Below, in pieces: positions 28,801 to 41,553 of a stretch of DNA of 64,000 nt (positions are counted from its first letter, which is position 1; each line of letters starts with the position of its first letter). The DNA is from Luzula sylvatica (Eukaryota; Streptophyta; Magnoliopsida; Poales; Juncaceae): positions 20,461,007 to 20,525,006 of the forward strand of contig OX326957.1 of NCBI GenBank assembly GCA_946800325.1, read 5' to 3'. The position numbers were made by a program, and so were the translations under genes. The notes under the pieces are model-generated. The model did not search any database and had not been told where the DNA came from. It saw only the letters and a program-made list of their open reading frames with translations.

Positions 28801-31468
28801 AAGGAAGTTTGTTTTTCGATCCAAAACAAGATTTTAACGCTTTGTGGAGTTCAAATAACGTGTTTTGAAATCATTTGTATCGTATCTTTTACTACATAAC
28901 TTTTCACCAAATTTCACAAACACTAAGTAAGTTTGTTTTTCGATTCAAAACAAGATTTTAACGCTTTGTGGAGGTCAAATAACGTGTTTTGAGTTCATTT
29001 GTATCGTATCTTTTACTACATAACTTTTCACCAAATTTCACAAATACTAAGGAAGTTTGTTTTTCGATTCAAAACAAGATTTTAACGCTTTGTGGAGTTC
29101 AAATAACATGTTTTGAGATCATTTGTATCGTATCTTTTACTACATAACTTTTCACCAAATTTCACAAACACTAAGTAAGTTTATTTTTCGATTCAAAACA
29201 AGATTTTAACGTTTTGAGGAGTTCAAATAACGTGCTTTGAGATCATTTATATCGTATCTTTTACTACATAACTTTTCACCAAATTTCACAAACACTAAGA
29301 AAGTTTGTTTTTCGATTCAAAACAAGATTTTAACGCTTTGAGGAGGTCAAATAACGTGTTTTGAGATCATTTGTATCTTATCTTTTACTACATAACTTTT
29401 CACCAAATTTCACAAACACTAAGAAAGTTTGTTTTTCGATTCAAAACAAGATTTTAACGCTTTGTGGAGTTCAAATAACGTGTTTTGAGATCATTTGTAT
29501 CGTATCTTTTACTACATAACTTTTCACCAAATTTCACAAACACTAAGGAAGTTTGTTTTTCGATTCAAAACAAGATTTTAACGCTTTGTGGAGTTCAAAT
29601 AACGTGTTTTGAGATCATTTGTATCGTATCTTTTACTACATAAATTTTCACCAAATTTCACAAACACTAAGTAAGTTTATTTTTCGATTCAAAACAAGAT
29701 TTTAACGTTTTGAGGAGTTCAAATAACGTGTTTTGAGTTCATTTGTATCGTATCTTTTACTACATAACTTTTCACCAAATTTCACAAACACTAAGGAAGT
29801 TTGTTTTTCGATTCAAAACAAGATTTTAACGCTTTGTGGAGTTCAAATAACGTGTTTTGAGATCATTTGTATCGTATCTTTTACTACATAACTTTTCACC
29901 AAATTTCACAAATACTAAGGAAGTTTGTTTTTCGATTCAAAACAAGATTTTAACGCTTTGTGGAGTTCAAATAACGTGTTTTGAAATCATTTGTATCGTA
30001 TCTTTTACTACATAACTTTTCACCAAATTTCACAAACACTAAGTAAGTTTGTTTTTCGATTCAAAACAAGATTTTAACGCTTTGTGGAGGTCAAATAACG
30101 TGTTTTGAGTTCATTTGTATCGTATCTTTTACTACATAACTTTTCACCAAATTTCACAAATACTAAGGAAGTTTGTTTTTCGATTCAAAACAAGATTTTA
30201 ACGCTTTGTGGAGTTCAAATAACATGTTTTGAGATCATTTGTATCGTATCTTTTACTACATAACTTTTCACCAAATTTCACAAACACTAAGTAAGTTTAT
30301 TTTTCGATTCAAAACAAGATTTTAACGTTTTGAGGAGTTCAAATAACGTGCTTTGAGTTCATTTGTATCGTATCTTTTACTACATAACTTTTCACCAAAT
30401 TTCACAAATACTAAGGAAGTTTGTTTTTCGATTCAAAACAAGATTTTAACGCTTTGTGGAGTTCAAATAACATGTTTTGAGATCATTTGTATCGTATCTT
30501 TTACTACATAACTTTTCACCAAATTTCACAAACACTAAGTAAGTTTATTTTTCGATTCAAAACAAGATTTTAACGTTTTGAGGAGTTCAAATAACGTGTT
30601 TTGAGTTCATTTGTATCGTATCTTTTACTACATAACTTTTCACCAAATTTCACAAACACTAAGGAAGTTTGTTTTTCGATTCAAAACAAGATTTTAACGC
30701 TTTGTGGAGTTCAAATAACGTGTTTTGAGATCATTTGTATCGTATCTTTTACTACATAACTTTTCACCAAATTTCACAAATACTAAGGAAGTTTGTTTTT
30801 CGATTCAAAACAAGATTTTAACGCTTTGTGGAGTTCAAATAACGTGTTTTGAAATCATTTGTATCGTATCTTTTACTACATAACTTTTCACCAAATTTCA
30901 CAAACACTAAGTAAGTTTGTTTTTCGATTCATAACAAGATTTTAACGCTTTGTGGAGGTCAAATAACGTGTTTTGAGTTCATTTGTATCGTATCTTTTAC
31001 TACATAACTTTTCACCAAATTTCACAAATACTAAGGAAGTTTGTTTTTCGATTCAGAACAAGATTTTAACGCTTTGTGGAGTTCAAATAACATGTTTTGA
31101 GATCATTTGTATCGTATCTTTTACTACATAACTTTTCACCAAATTTCACAAACACTAAGTAAGTTTATTTTTCGATTCAAAACAAGATTTTAACGTTTTG
31201 AGGAGTTCAAATAACGTGCTTTGAGATCATTTATATCGTATCTTTTACTACATAACTTTTCACCAAATTTCACAAACACTAAGAAAGTTTGTTTTTCGAT
31301 TCAAAACAAGATTTTAACGCTTTGAGGAGGTCAAATAACGTGTTTTGAGATCATTTGTATCTTATCTTTTACTACATAACTTTTCACCAAATTTCACAAA
31401 CACTAAGAAAGTTTGTTTTTCGATTCAAAACAAGATTTTAACGCTTTGTGGAGTTCAAATAACGTGTT

Positions 31469-34173
31469 TTGAGATCATTTGTATCGTATCTTTTACTCCA
31501 TAACTTTTCACCAAATTTCACAAACACTAAGAAAGTTTGTTTTTCGATTCAGAACAAGATTTTAACGCTTTGTGGAGTTCCAATAACGTGTTTTGAGTTC
31601 ATTTGTATCGTATCTTTAACTACATATCTTTTCACCAAATTTCACAAACACTAAGAAAGTTTGTTTTTCGATTCAGAACAAGATTTTAACGCTTTGTGGA
31701 GTTCCAATAACGTGTTTTGAGTTCATTTGTATCGTATCTTTTACTGCATAACTTTTCACCAAATTTCACAAACACTAAGAAAGTTTGTTTTTCGATTCAA
31801 AACAAGATTTTAACGCTTTGTGGAGTTCAAATAACGTGTTTTGAGATCATTTGTATCGTATCTTTTACTACATAACTTTTCACCAAATTTCACAAACACT
31901 AAGTAAGTTTATTTTTCGATTCAAAACAAGATTTTAACGTTTTGAGGAGTTCAAATAACGTGTTTTGAGATCATTTATATCGTATCTTTTACTACATAAC
32001 TTTTCACCAAATTTCACAAACACTAAGAAAGTTTGTTTTTCGATTCAAAACAAGATTTTAACGCTTTGAGGAGGTCAAATAACGTGTTTTGAGATCATTT
32101 GTATCTTATCTTTTACTACATAACTTTTCACCAAATTTCACAAACACTAAGAAAGTTTGTTTTTCGATTCAAAACAAGATTTTAACGCTTTGTGGAGTTC
32201 AAATAACGTGTTTTGAGATCATTTGTATCGTATCTTTTACTACATAACTTTTCACCAAATTTCACAAACACTAAGAAAGTTTGTTTTTCGATTCAAAACA
32301 AGATTTTAACGCTTTGTGGAGTTCCAATAACGTGTTTTGAGTTCATTTGTATCGTATCTTTTACTACATAACTTTTCACCAAATTTCACAAACACTAAGT
32401 AAGTTTGTTTTTCGATTCAAAACAAGATTTTAACGCTTTGTGGAGGTCAAATAACGTGTTTTGAGTTCATTTGTATCGTATCTTTTACTACATAACTTTT
32501 CACCAAATTTCACAAATACTAAGGAAGTTTGTTTTTCGATTCAAAACAAGATTTTAACGCTTTGTGGAGTTCCAATAACGTGTTTTGAGTTCATTTGTAT
32601 CGTATCTTTTACTGCATAACTTTTCACCAAATTTCACAAACACTAAGAAAGTTTGTTTTTCGATTCAAAACAAGATTTTAACGCTTTATGGAGTTCAAAT
32701 AACGTGTTTTGAGATCATTTGTATCGTATCTTTTACTACATAACTTTTCACCAAATTTCACAAACACTAAGAAAGTTTGTTTTTCGATTCAAAACAAGAT
32801 TTTAACGCTTTATGGAGTTTAAATAACGTGTTTTGAGATCATTTGTATCGTATCTTTTACTACATAACTTTTCACCAAATTTCACAAACACTAAGAAAGT
32901 TTGTTTTTCGATTCAAAACAAGATTTTAACGCTTTGTGGAGTTCAAATAACGTGTTTTTAGATCATTTGTATCGTATCTTTTACTACATAACTTTTCACC
33001 AAATTTCACAAACACTAAGAAAGTTTGTTTTTCGATTCAAAACAAGATTTTAACGCTTTGTGGAGTTCAAATAACGTGTTTTGAGTTCATTTGTATCGTA
33101 TCTTTTACTACATAACTTTTCACCAAATTTCACAAACACTAAGGAAGTTTGTTTTTCGATTCAAAACAAGATTTTAACGCTTTGTGGAGTTCAAATAACG
33201 TGTTTTGAGATCATTTGTATCGTATCTTTTACTACATAAATTTTCACCAAATTTCACAAACACTAAGTAAGTTTATTTTTCGATTCAAAACAAGATTTTA
33301 ACGTTTTGAGTTCATTTGTATCGTATCTTTTACTACATAACTTTTCACCAAATTTCACAAACACTAAGGAAGTTTGTTTTTCGATTCAAAACAAGATTTT
33401 AACGCTTTGTGGAGTTCAAATAACGTGTTTTGAGATCATTTGTATCGTATCTTTTACTACATAACTTTTCACCAAATTTCACAAATACTAAGGAAGTTTG
33501 TTTTTCGATTCAAAACAAGATTTTAACGCTTTGTGGAGTTCAAATAACGTGTTTTGAAATCATTTGTATCGTATCTTTTACTACATAACTTTTCACCAAA
33601 TTTCACAAACACTAAGTAAGTTTGTTTTTCGATTCAAAACAAGATTTTAACGCTTTGTGGAGGTCAAATAACGTGTTTTGAGTTCATTTGTATCGTATCT
33701 TTTACTACATAACTTTTCACCAAATTTCACAAATACTAAGGAAGTTTGTTTTTCGATTCAAAACAAGATTTTAACGCTTTGTGGAGTTCAAATAACGTGT
33801 TTTGAGATCATTTGTATCGTATCTTTTACTACATAACTTTTCACCAAATTTCACAAACACTAAGTAAGTTTATTTTTCGATTCAAAACAAGATTTTAACG
33901 TTTTGAGGAGTTCAAATAACGTGTTTTGAGATCATTTATATCGTATCTTTTACTACATAACTTTTCACCAAATTTCACAAACACTAAGAAAGTTTGTTTT
34001 TCGATTCAAAACAAGATTTTAACGCTTTGAGGAGGTCAAATAACGTGTTTTGAGATCATTTGTATCTTATCTTTTACTACATAACTTTTCACCAAATTTC
34101 ACAAACACTAAGAAAGTTTGTTTTTCGATTCAAAACAAGATTTTAACGCTTTGTGGAGTTCAAATAACGTGTT
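31469..34173 (+). repeat. 22-monomer higher-order block, copy 1 (with 23-bp deletion)
   Basis: This is the first of three consecutive blocks that open with the same two-monomer signature: a CAGAAC/GTTCCAAT monomer followed by a TCTTTAACTACATATC monomer. Its length is 2705 bp, exactly 22 x 124 minus the 23-bp deletion at 33301-33318. A matching opening also occurs 33 monomers upstream, at 27377. Confidence 0.88.
33301..33318 (+). other. 23-bp deletion junction inside a monomer
   Basis: Here ACGTTTTGAG runs straight into TTCATTTG. In the sister monomer near 36.01 kb, 23 bp separate these. The lost segment lies between two 8-bp copies of GTTTTGAG present in this monomer type, so the deletion fits slippage or annealing at that internal direct repeat. 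It is the only length change larger than 1 nt in the array. Confidence 0.93.
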
Positions 34174-36901
34174 TTGAGATCATTTGTATCGTATCTTTTA
34201 CTACATAACTTTTCACCAAATTTCACAAACACTAAGAAAGTTTGTTTTTCGATTCAGAACAAGATTTTAACGCTTTGTGGAGTTCCAATAACGTGTTTTG
34301 AGTTCATTTGTATCGTATCTTTAACTACATATCTTTTCACCAAATTTCCCAAACACTAAGAAAGTTTGTTTTTCGATTCAGAACAAGATTTTAACGCTTT
34401 GTGGAGTTCCAATAACGTGTTTTGAGTTCATTTGTATCGTATCTTTTACTGCATAACTTTTCACCAAATTTCACAAACACTAAGAAAGTTTGTTTTTCGA
34501 TTCAAAACAAGATTTTAACGCTTTGTGGAGTTCAAATAACGTGTTTTGAGATCATTTGTATCGTATCTTTTACTACATAACTTTTCACCAAATTTCACAA
34601 ACACTAAGTAAGTTTATTTTTCGATTCAAAACAAGATTTTAACGTTTTGAGGAGTTCAAATAACGTGTTTTGAGATCATTTATATCGTATCTTTTACTAC
34701 ATAACTTTTCACCAAATTTCACAAACACTAAGAAAGTTTGTTTTTCGATTCAAAACAAGATTTTAACGCTTTGAGGAGGTCAAATAACGTGTTTTGAGAT
34801 CATTTGTATCTTATCTTTTACTACATAACTTTTCACCAAATTTCACAAACACTAAGAAAGTTTGTTTTTCGATTCAAAACAAGATTTTAACGCTTTGTGG
34901 AGTTCAAATAACGTGTTTTGAGATCATTTGTATCGTATCTTTTACTACATAACTTTTCACCAAATTTCACAAACACTAAGAAAGTTTGTTTTTCGATTCA
35001 AAACAAGATTTTAACGCTTTGTGGAGTTCCAATAACGTGTTTTGAGTTCATTTGTATCGTATCTTTTACTACATAACTTTTCACCAAATTTCACAAACAC
35101 TAAGTAAGTTTGTTTTTCGATTCAAAACAAGATTTTAACGCTTTGTGGAGGTCAAATAACGTGTTTTGAGTTCATTTGTATCGTATCTTTTACTACATAA
35201 CTTTTCACCAAATTTCACAAATACTAAGGAAGTTTGTTTTTCGATTCAAAACAAGATTTTAACGCTTTGTGGAGTTCCAATAACGTGTTTTGAGTTCATT
35301 TGTATCGTATCTTTTACTGCATAACTTTTCACCAAATTTCACAAACACTAAGAAAGTTTGTTTTTCGATTCAAAACAAGATTTTAACGCTTTATGGAGTT
35401 CAAATAACGTGTTTTGAGATCATTTGTATCGTATCTTTTACTACATAACTTTTCACCAAATTTCACAAACACTAAGAAAGTTTGTTTTTCGATTCAAAAC
35501 AAGATTTTAACGCTTTATGGAGTTTAAATAACGTGTTTTGAGATCATTTGTATCGTATCTTTTACTACATAACTTTTCACCAAATTTCACAAACACTAAG
35601 AAAGTTTGTTTTTCGATTCAAAACAAGATTTTAACGCTTTGTGGAGTTCAAATAACGTGTTTTTAGATCATTTGTATCGTATCTTTTACTACATAACTTT
35701 TCACCAAATTTCACAAACACTAAGAAAGTTTGTTTTTCGATTCAAAACAAGATTTTAACGCTTTGTGGAGTTCAAATAACGTGTTTTGAGTTCATTTGTA
35801 TCGTATCTTTTACTACATAACTTTTCACCAAATTTCACAAACACTAAGGAAGTTTGTTTTTCGATTCAAAACAAGATTTTAACGCTTTGTGGAGTTCAAA
35901 TAACGTGTTTTGAGATCATTTGTATCGTATCTTTTACTACATAAATTTTCACCAAATTTCACAAACACTAAGTAAGTTTATTTTTCGATTCAAAACAAGA
36001 TTTTGACGTTTTGAGGAGTTCAAATAACGTGTTTTGAGATCATTTATATCGTATCTTTTACTACATAACTTTTCACCAAATTTCACAAACACTAAGAAAG
36101 TTTGTTTTTCGATTCAAAACAAGATTTTAACGCTTTGTGGAGTTCAAATAACGTGTTTTGAGATCATTTGTATCGTATCTTTTACTACATAACTTTTCAC
36201 CAAATTTCACAAATACTAAGGAAGTTTGTTTTTCGATTCAAAACAAGATTTTAACGCTTTGTGGAGTTCAAATAACGTGTTTTGAAATCATTTGTATCGT
36301 ATCTTTTACTACATAACTTTTCACCAAATTTCACAAACACTAAGTAAGTTTGTTTTTCGATTCAAAACAAGATTTTAACGCTTTGTGGAGGTCAAATAAC
36401 GTGTTTTGAGTTCATTTGTATCGTATCATTTACTACATAACTTTTCACCAAATTTCACAAATACTAAGGAAGTCTGTTTTTCGATTCAAAACAAGATTTT
36501 AACGCTTTGTGGAGTTCAAATAACGTGTTTTGAGATCATTTGTATCGTATCTTTTACTACATAACTTTTCACCAAATTTCACAAACACTAAGTAAGTTTA
36601 TTTTTCGATTCAAAACAAGATTTTAACGTTTTGAGGAGTTCAAATAACGTGTTTTGAGATCATTTATATCGTATCTTTTACTACATAACTTTTCACCAAA
36701 TTTCACAAACACTAAGAAAGTTTGTTTTTCGATTCAAAACAAGATTTTAACGCTTTGAGGAGGTCAAATAACGTGTTTTGAGATCATTTGTATCTTATCT
36801 TTTACTACATAACTTTTCACCAAATTTCACAAACACTAAGAAAGTTTGTTTTTCGATTCAAAACAAGATTTTAACGCTTTGTGGAGTTCAAATAACGTGT
36901 T
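34174..36901 (+). repeat. 22-monomer higher-order block, copy 2
   Basis: At 2728 bp this is exactly 22 monomers with no internal length change. Monomer order matches copy 1, for example the AAGGAAG/GTTCCAAT monomer near 32.52 kb and 35.23 kb, 2705 bp apart. It has private changes, including TTTTGACG near 36.00 kb, AAATTTCCCAAAC near 34.34 kb and AAGTCTG near 36.47 kb. Confidence 0.88.
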
Positions 36902-38761
36902 TTGAGATCATTTGTATCGTATCTTTTACTACATAACTTTTCACCAAATTTCACAAACACTAAGAAAGTTTGTTTTTCGATTCAGAACAAGATTTTAACG
37001 CTTTGTGGAGTTCCAATAACGTGTTTTGAGTTCATTTGTATCGTATCTTTAACTACATATCTTTTCACCAAATTTCACAAACACTAAGAAAGTTTGTTTT
37101 TCGATTCAGAACAAGATTTTAACGCTTTGTGGAGTTCCAATAACGTGTTTTGAGTTCATTTGTATCGTATCTTTTACTGCATAACTTTTCACCAAATTTC
37201 ACAAACACTAAGAAAGTTTGTTTTTCGATTCAAAACAAGATTTTAACGCTTTATGGAGTTCAAATAACGTGTTTTGAGATCATTTGTATCGTATCTTTTA
37301 CTACATAACTTTTCACCAAATTTCACAAACACTAAGAAAGTTTGTTTTTCGATTCAAAACAAGATTTTAACGCTTTATGGAGTTTAAATAACGTGTTTTG
37401 AGATCATTTGTATCGTATCTTTTACTACATAACTTTTCACCAAATTTCACAAACACTAAGAAAGTTTGTTTTTCGATTCAAAACAAGATTTTAACGCTTT
37501 GTGGAGTTCAAATAACGTGTTTTTAGATCATTTGTATCGTATCTTTTACTACATAACTTTTCACCAAATTTCACAAACACTAAGAAAGTTTGTTTTTCGA
37601 TTCAAAACAAGATTTTAACGCTTTGTGGAGTTCAAATAACGTGTTTTGAGTTCATTTGTATCGTATCTTTTACTACATAACTTTTCACCAAATTTCACAA
37701 ACACTAAGGAAGTTTGTTTTTCGATTCAAAACAAGATTTTAACGCTTTGTGGAGTTCAAATAACGTGTTTTGAGATCATTTGTATCGTATCTTTTACTAC
37801 ATAAATTTTCACCAAATTTCACAAACACTAAGTAAGTTTATTTTTCGATTCAAAACAAGATTTTAACGTTTTGAGGAGTTCAAATAACGTGTTTTGAGAT
37901 CATTTATATCGTATCTTTTACTACATAACTTTTCACCAAATTTCACAAACACTAAGAAAGTTTGTTTTTCGATTCAAAACAAGATTTTAACGCTTTGTGG
38001 AGTTCAAATAACGTGTTTTGAGATCATTTGTATCGTATCTTTTACTACATAACTTTTCACCAAATTTCACAAATACTAAGGAAGTTTGTTTTTCGATTCA
38101 AAACAAGATTTTAACGCTTTGTGGAGTTCAAATAACGTGTTTTGAAATCATTTGTATCGTATCTTTTACTACATAACTTTTCACCAAATTTCACAAACAC
38201 TAAGTAAGTTTGTTTTTCGATTCAAAACAAGATTTTAACGCTTTGTGGAGGTCAAATAACGTGTTTTGAGTTCATTTGTATCGTATCTTTTACTACATAA
38301 CTTTTCACCAAATTTCACAAATACTAAGGAAGTTTGTTTTTCGATTCAAAACAAGATTTTAACGCTTTGTGGAGTTCAAATAACGTGTTTTGAGATCATT
38401 TGTATCGTATCTTTTACTACATAACTTTTCACCAAATTTCACAAACACTAAGTAAGTTTATTTTTCGATTCAAAACAAGATTTTAACGTTTTGAGGAGTT
38501 CAAATAACGTGTTTTGAGATCATTTATATCGTATCTTTTACTACATAACTTTTCACCAAATTTCACAAACACTAAGAAAGTTTGTTTTTCGATTCAAAAC
38601 AAGATTTTAACGCTTTGAGGAGGTCAAATAACGTGTTTTGAGATCATTTGTATCTTATCTTTTACTACATAACTTTTCACCAAATTTCACAAACACTAAG
38701 AAAGTTTGTTTTTCGATTCAAAACAAGATTTTAACGCTTTGTGGAGTTCAAATAACGTGTT
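36902..38761 (+). repeat. 15-monomer shortened version of the 22-monomer block, copy 3
   Basis: At 1860 bp this is exactly 15 monomers. It begins like copies 1 and 2, but after the first ACTGCATAAC monomer it jumps directly to the TTATGGAG monomers that in copy 2 follow the second ACTGCATAAC monomer. Those two ACTGCAT monomers in copy 2 are 868 bp (7 monomers) apart (34451 and 35319). Copy 3 therefore looks like the same block minus seven monomers, lost by exchange between like monomers. Confidence 0.87.
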
Positions 38762-38949
38762 TTGAGATCATTTGTATCGTATCTTTTACTACATAACTTT
38801 TCACCAAATTTCACAAACACTAAGAAAGTTTGTTTTTCGATTCAGAACAAGATTTTAACGCTTTGTGGAGTTCCAATAACGTGTTTTGAGTTCATTTGTA
38901 TCGTATCTTTAACTACATATCTTTTCACCAAATTTCACAAACACTAAGA

Positions 38950-41130
38950 AAGTTTGTTTTTCGATTCAGAACAAGATTTTAACGCTTTGTGGAGTTCCAA
39001 TAACGTGTTTTGAGTTCATTTGCATCGTATCTTTTACTGCATAACTTTTCACCAAATTTCACAAACACTAAGAAAGTTTGTTTTTCGATTCAAAACAAGA
39101 TTTTAACGCTTTGTGGAGTTTAAATAACGTGTTTTGAGATCATTTGTATCGTATCTTTTACTACATAACTTTTCACCAAATTTCACAAACACTAAGAAAG
39201 TTTGTTTTTCTATTCAAAACAAGATTTTAACGCTTTGAGGAGTTCAAATAACGTGTTTTGAGATCATTTGTATCTTATCTTTTACTACATAACTTTTCAC
39301 CAAATTTCACAAACACTAAGAAAGTTTGTTTTTCGATTCAAAACAAGATTTTAACGCTTTGTGGAGTTCAAATAACGTGTTTTGAGATCATTTGTATCGT
39401 ATCTTTTACTACATAACTTTTCACCAAATTTCACAAACACTAAGTAAGTTTGTTTTTCGATTCAAAACAAGATTTTAACGCTTTGTGGAGTTCAAATAAC
39501 GTGTTTTGAGTTCATTTGTATCGTATCGTTTACTACATAACTTTTCACCAAATTTCACAAACACTAAGAAAGTTTGTTTTTCGATTCAGAACAAGATTTT
39601 AACGCTTTGTGGAGTTCCAATAACGTGTTTTGAGTTCATTTGTATCGTACCTTTTACTGCATAACTTTTCACCAAATTTCACAAACACTAAGAAAGTTTA
39701 TTTTTCGATTCAAAACAAGATTTTAACGCTCTTTGGAGTTTAAATAACGTGTTTTGAGATCATTTGTATCGTATCTTTTACTACATAACTTTTCACCAAA
39801 TTTCACAAACACTAAGAAAGTTTGTTTTTCGATTCAAAACAAGATTTTAACGCTTTGTGGAGTTCAAATAACGTGTTTTGAGATCATTTGTATCGTATCT
39901 TTTACTACATAACTTTTCACCAAATTTCACAAACACTAAGAAAGTTTGTTTTTCGATTCAGAACAAGATTTTAACGCTTTGTGGAGTTCCAATAACGTGT
40001 TTTGAGTTCATTTGTATCGTATCTTTTACTACATATCTTTTCACCAAATTTCACAAACACTAAGAAAGTTTGTTTTTCGATTCAGAACAACATTTTAACG
40101 CTTTGTGGAGTTCCAAGAACGTGTTTTGAGTTCATTTGTATCGTATCTTTTACTGCATAACTTTTCACCAAATTTCACAAACACTAAGAAAGTTTGTTTT
40201 TCGATTCAAAACAAGATTTTAACGCTTTGTGGAGTTCAAATAACGTGTTTTGAGATCATTTGTATCGTATCTTTTACTACATAACTTTTCACCAAATTTC
40301 ACAAACACTAAGAAAGTTTGTTTTTCGATTCAAAACAAGATTTTAACGCTTTGTGGAGTTCCAATAACGTGTTTTGAGTTCATTTGTATCGTATCTTTTA
40401 CTACATAACTTTTCACCAAATTTCACAAACACCAAGAAAGTTTGTTTTTCGATTCAGAACAAGATTTTAACGCTTTGTGGAGTTCCAATAACGTGTTTTG
40501 AGTTCATTTATATCGTATCTTTTACTGCATAACTTTTCACCAAATTTCACAAACACTAAGAAAGTTTGTTTTTCGATTCAAAACAAGATTTTAACGCTTT
40601 ATGGAGTTTAAATAACGTGTTTTGAGATCATTTGTATCGTATCTTTTACTACATAACTTTTCACCAAATTTCACAAACACTAAGAAAGTTTGTTTTTCTA
40701 TTCAAAACAAGATTTTAACGCTTTGAGGAGTTCAAATAACGTGTTTTGAGATCATTTGTATCTTATCTTTTACTACATAACTTTTCACCAAATTTCACAA
40801 ACACTAAGAAAGTTTGTTTTTCGATTCAAAACAAGATTTTAACGCTTTGTGGAGTTCAAATAACGTGTTTTGAGGTCATTTGTATCGTATCTTTTACTAC
40901 ATAACTTTTCACCAAATTTCACAAACACTAAGTAAGTTTGTTTTTCAATTCAAAACAAGATTTTAACGCTTTGTGGAGTTCAAATAACGTGTTTTGAGTT
41001 CATTTGTATCGTATCGTTTACTACATAACTTTTCACCAAATTTCACAAACACTAAGAAAGTTTGTTTTTCGATTCAGAACAAGATTTTAACGCTTTGTGG
41101 AGTTCCAATAACGTGTTTTGAGTTCATTTG
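38950..41130 (+). repeat. 21-monomer block, copy 1
   Basis: This block recurs 2604 bp (21 monomers) downstream. The clearest tags are the monomer with CAGAACAACATTTTAACG plus GTTCCAAGAACG (40089/42693) and TACCTTTTACTGC (39649/42253). Series 9, 9 and 12 monomers long between repeated CAGAAC openings (38762, 39878, 40994, 42482) fall inside this duplication. Confidence 0.83.
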
Positions 41131-41553
41131 TATCGTATCTTTAACTACATATCTTTTCACCAAATTTCACAAACACTAAGAAAGTTTGTTTTTCGATTCA
41201 GAACAAGATTTTAACGCTTTGTGGAGTTCCAATAACGTGTTTTGAGTTCATTTGTATCGTATCTTTTACTGCATAACTTTTCACCAAATTTCACAAACAC
41301 TAAGAAAGTTTGTTTTTCGATTCAAAACAAGATTTTAACGCTTTGTGGAGTTCAAATAACGTGTTTTGAGATCATTTGTATCGTATCTTTTACTACATAA
41401 CTTTTCACCAAATTTCATAAACACTAAGAAAGTTTGTTTTTCGATTCAAAACAAGATTTTAACGCTTTGTGGAGTTCCAATAACGTGTTTTGAGTTCATT
41501 TGTATCGTATCTTTTACTACATAACTTTTCACCAAATTTCACAAACACTAAGA

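Noticed and set aside
33291..33330. Assembly join as the cause of the short monomer at 33.3 kb
   Set aside because: The junction is exactly explained by an 8-bp internal direct repeat and block context continues normally on both sides, so a biological deletion is simpler. Reads could still test it.
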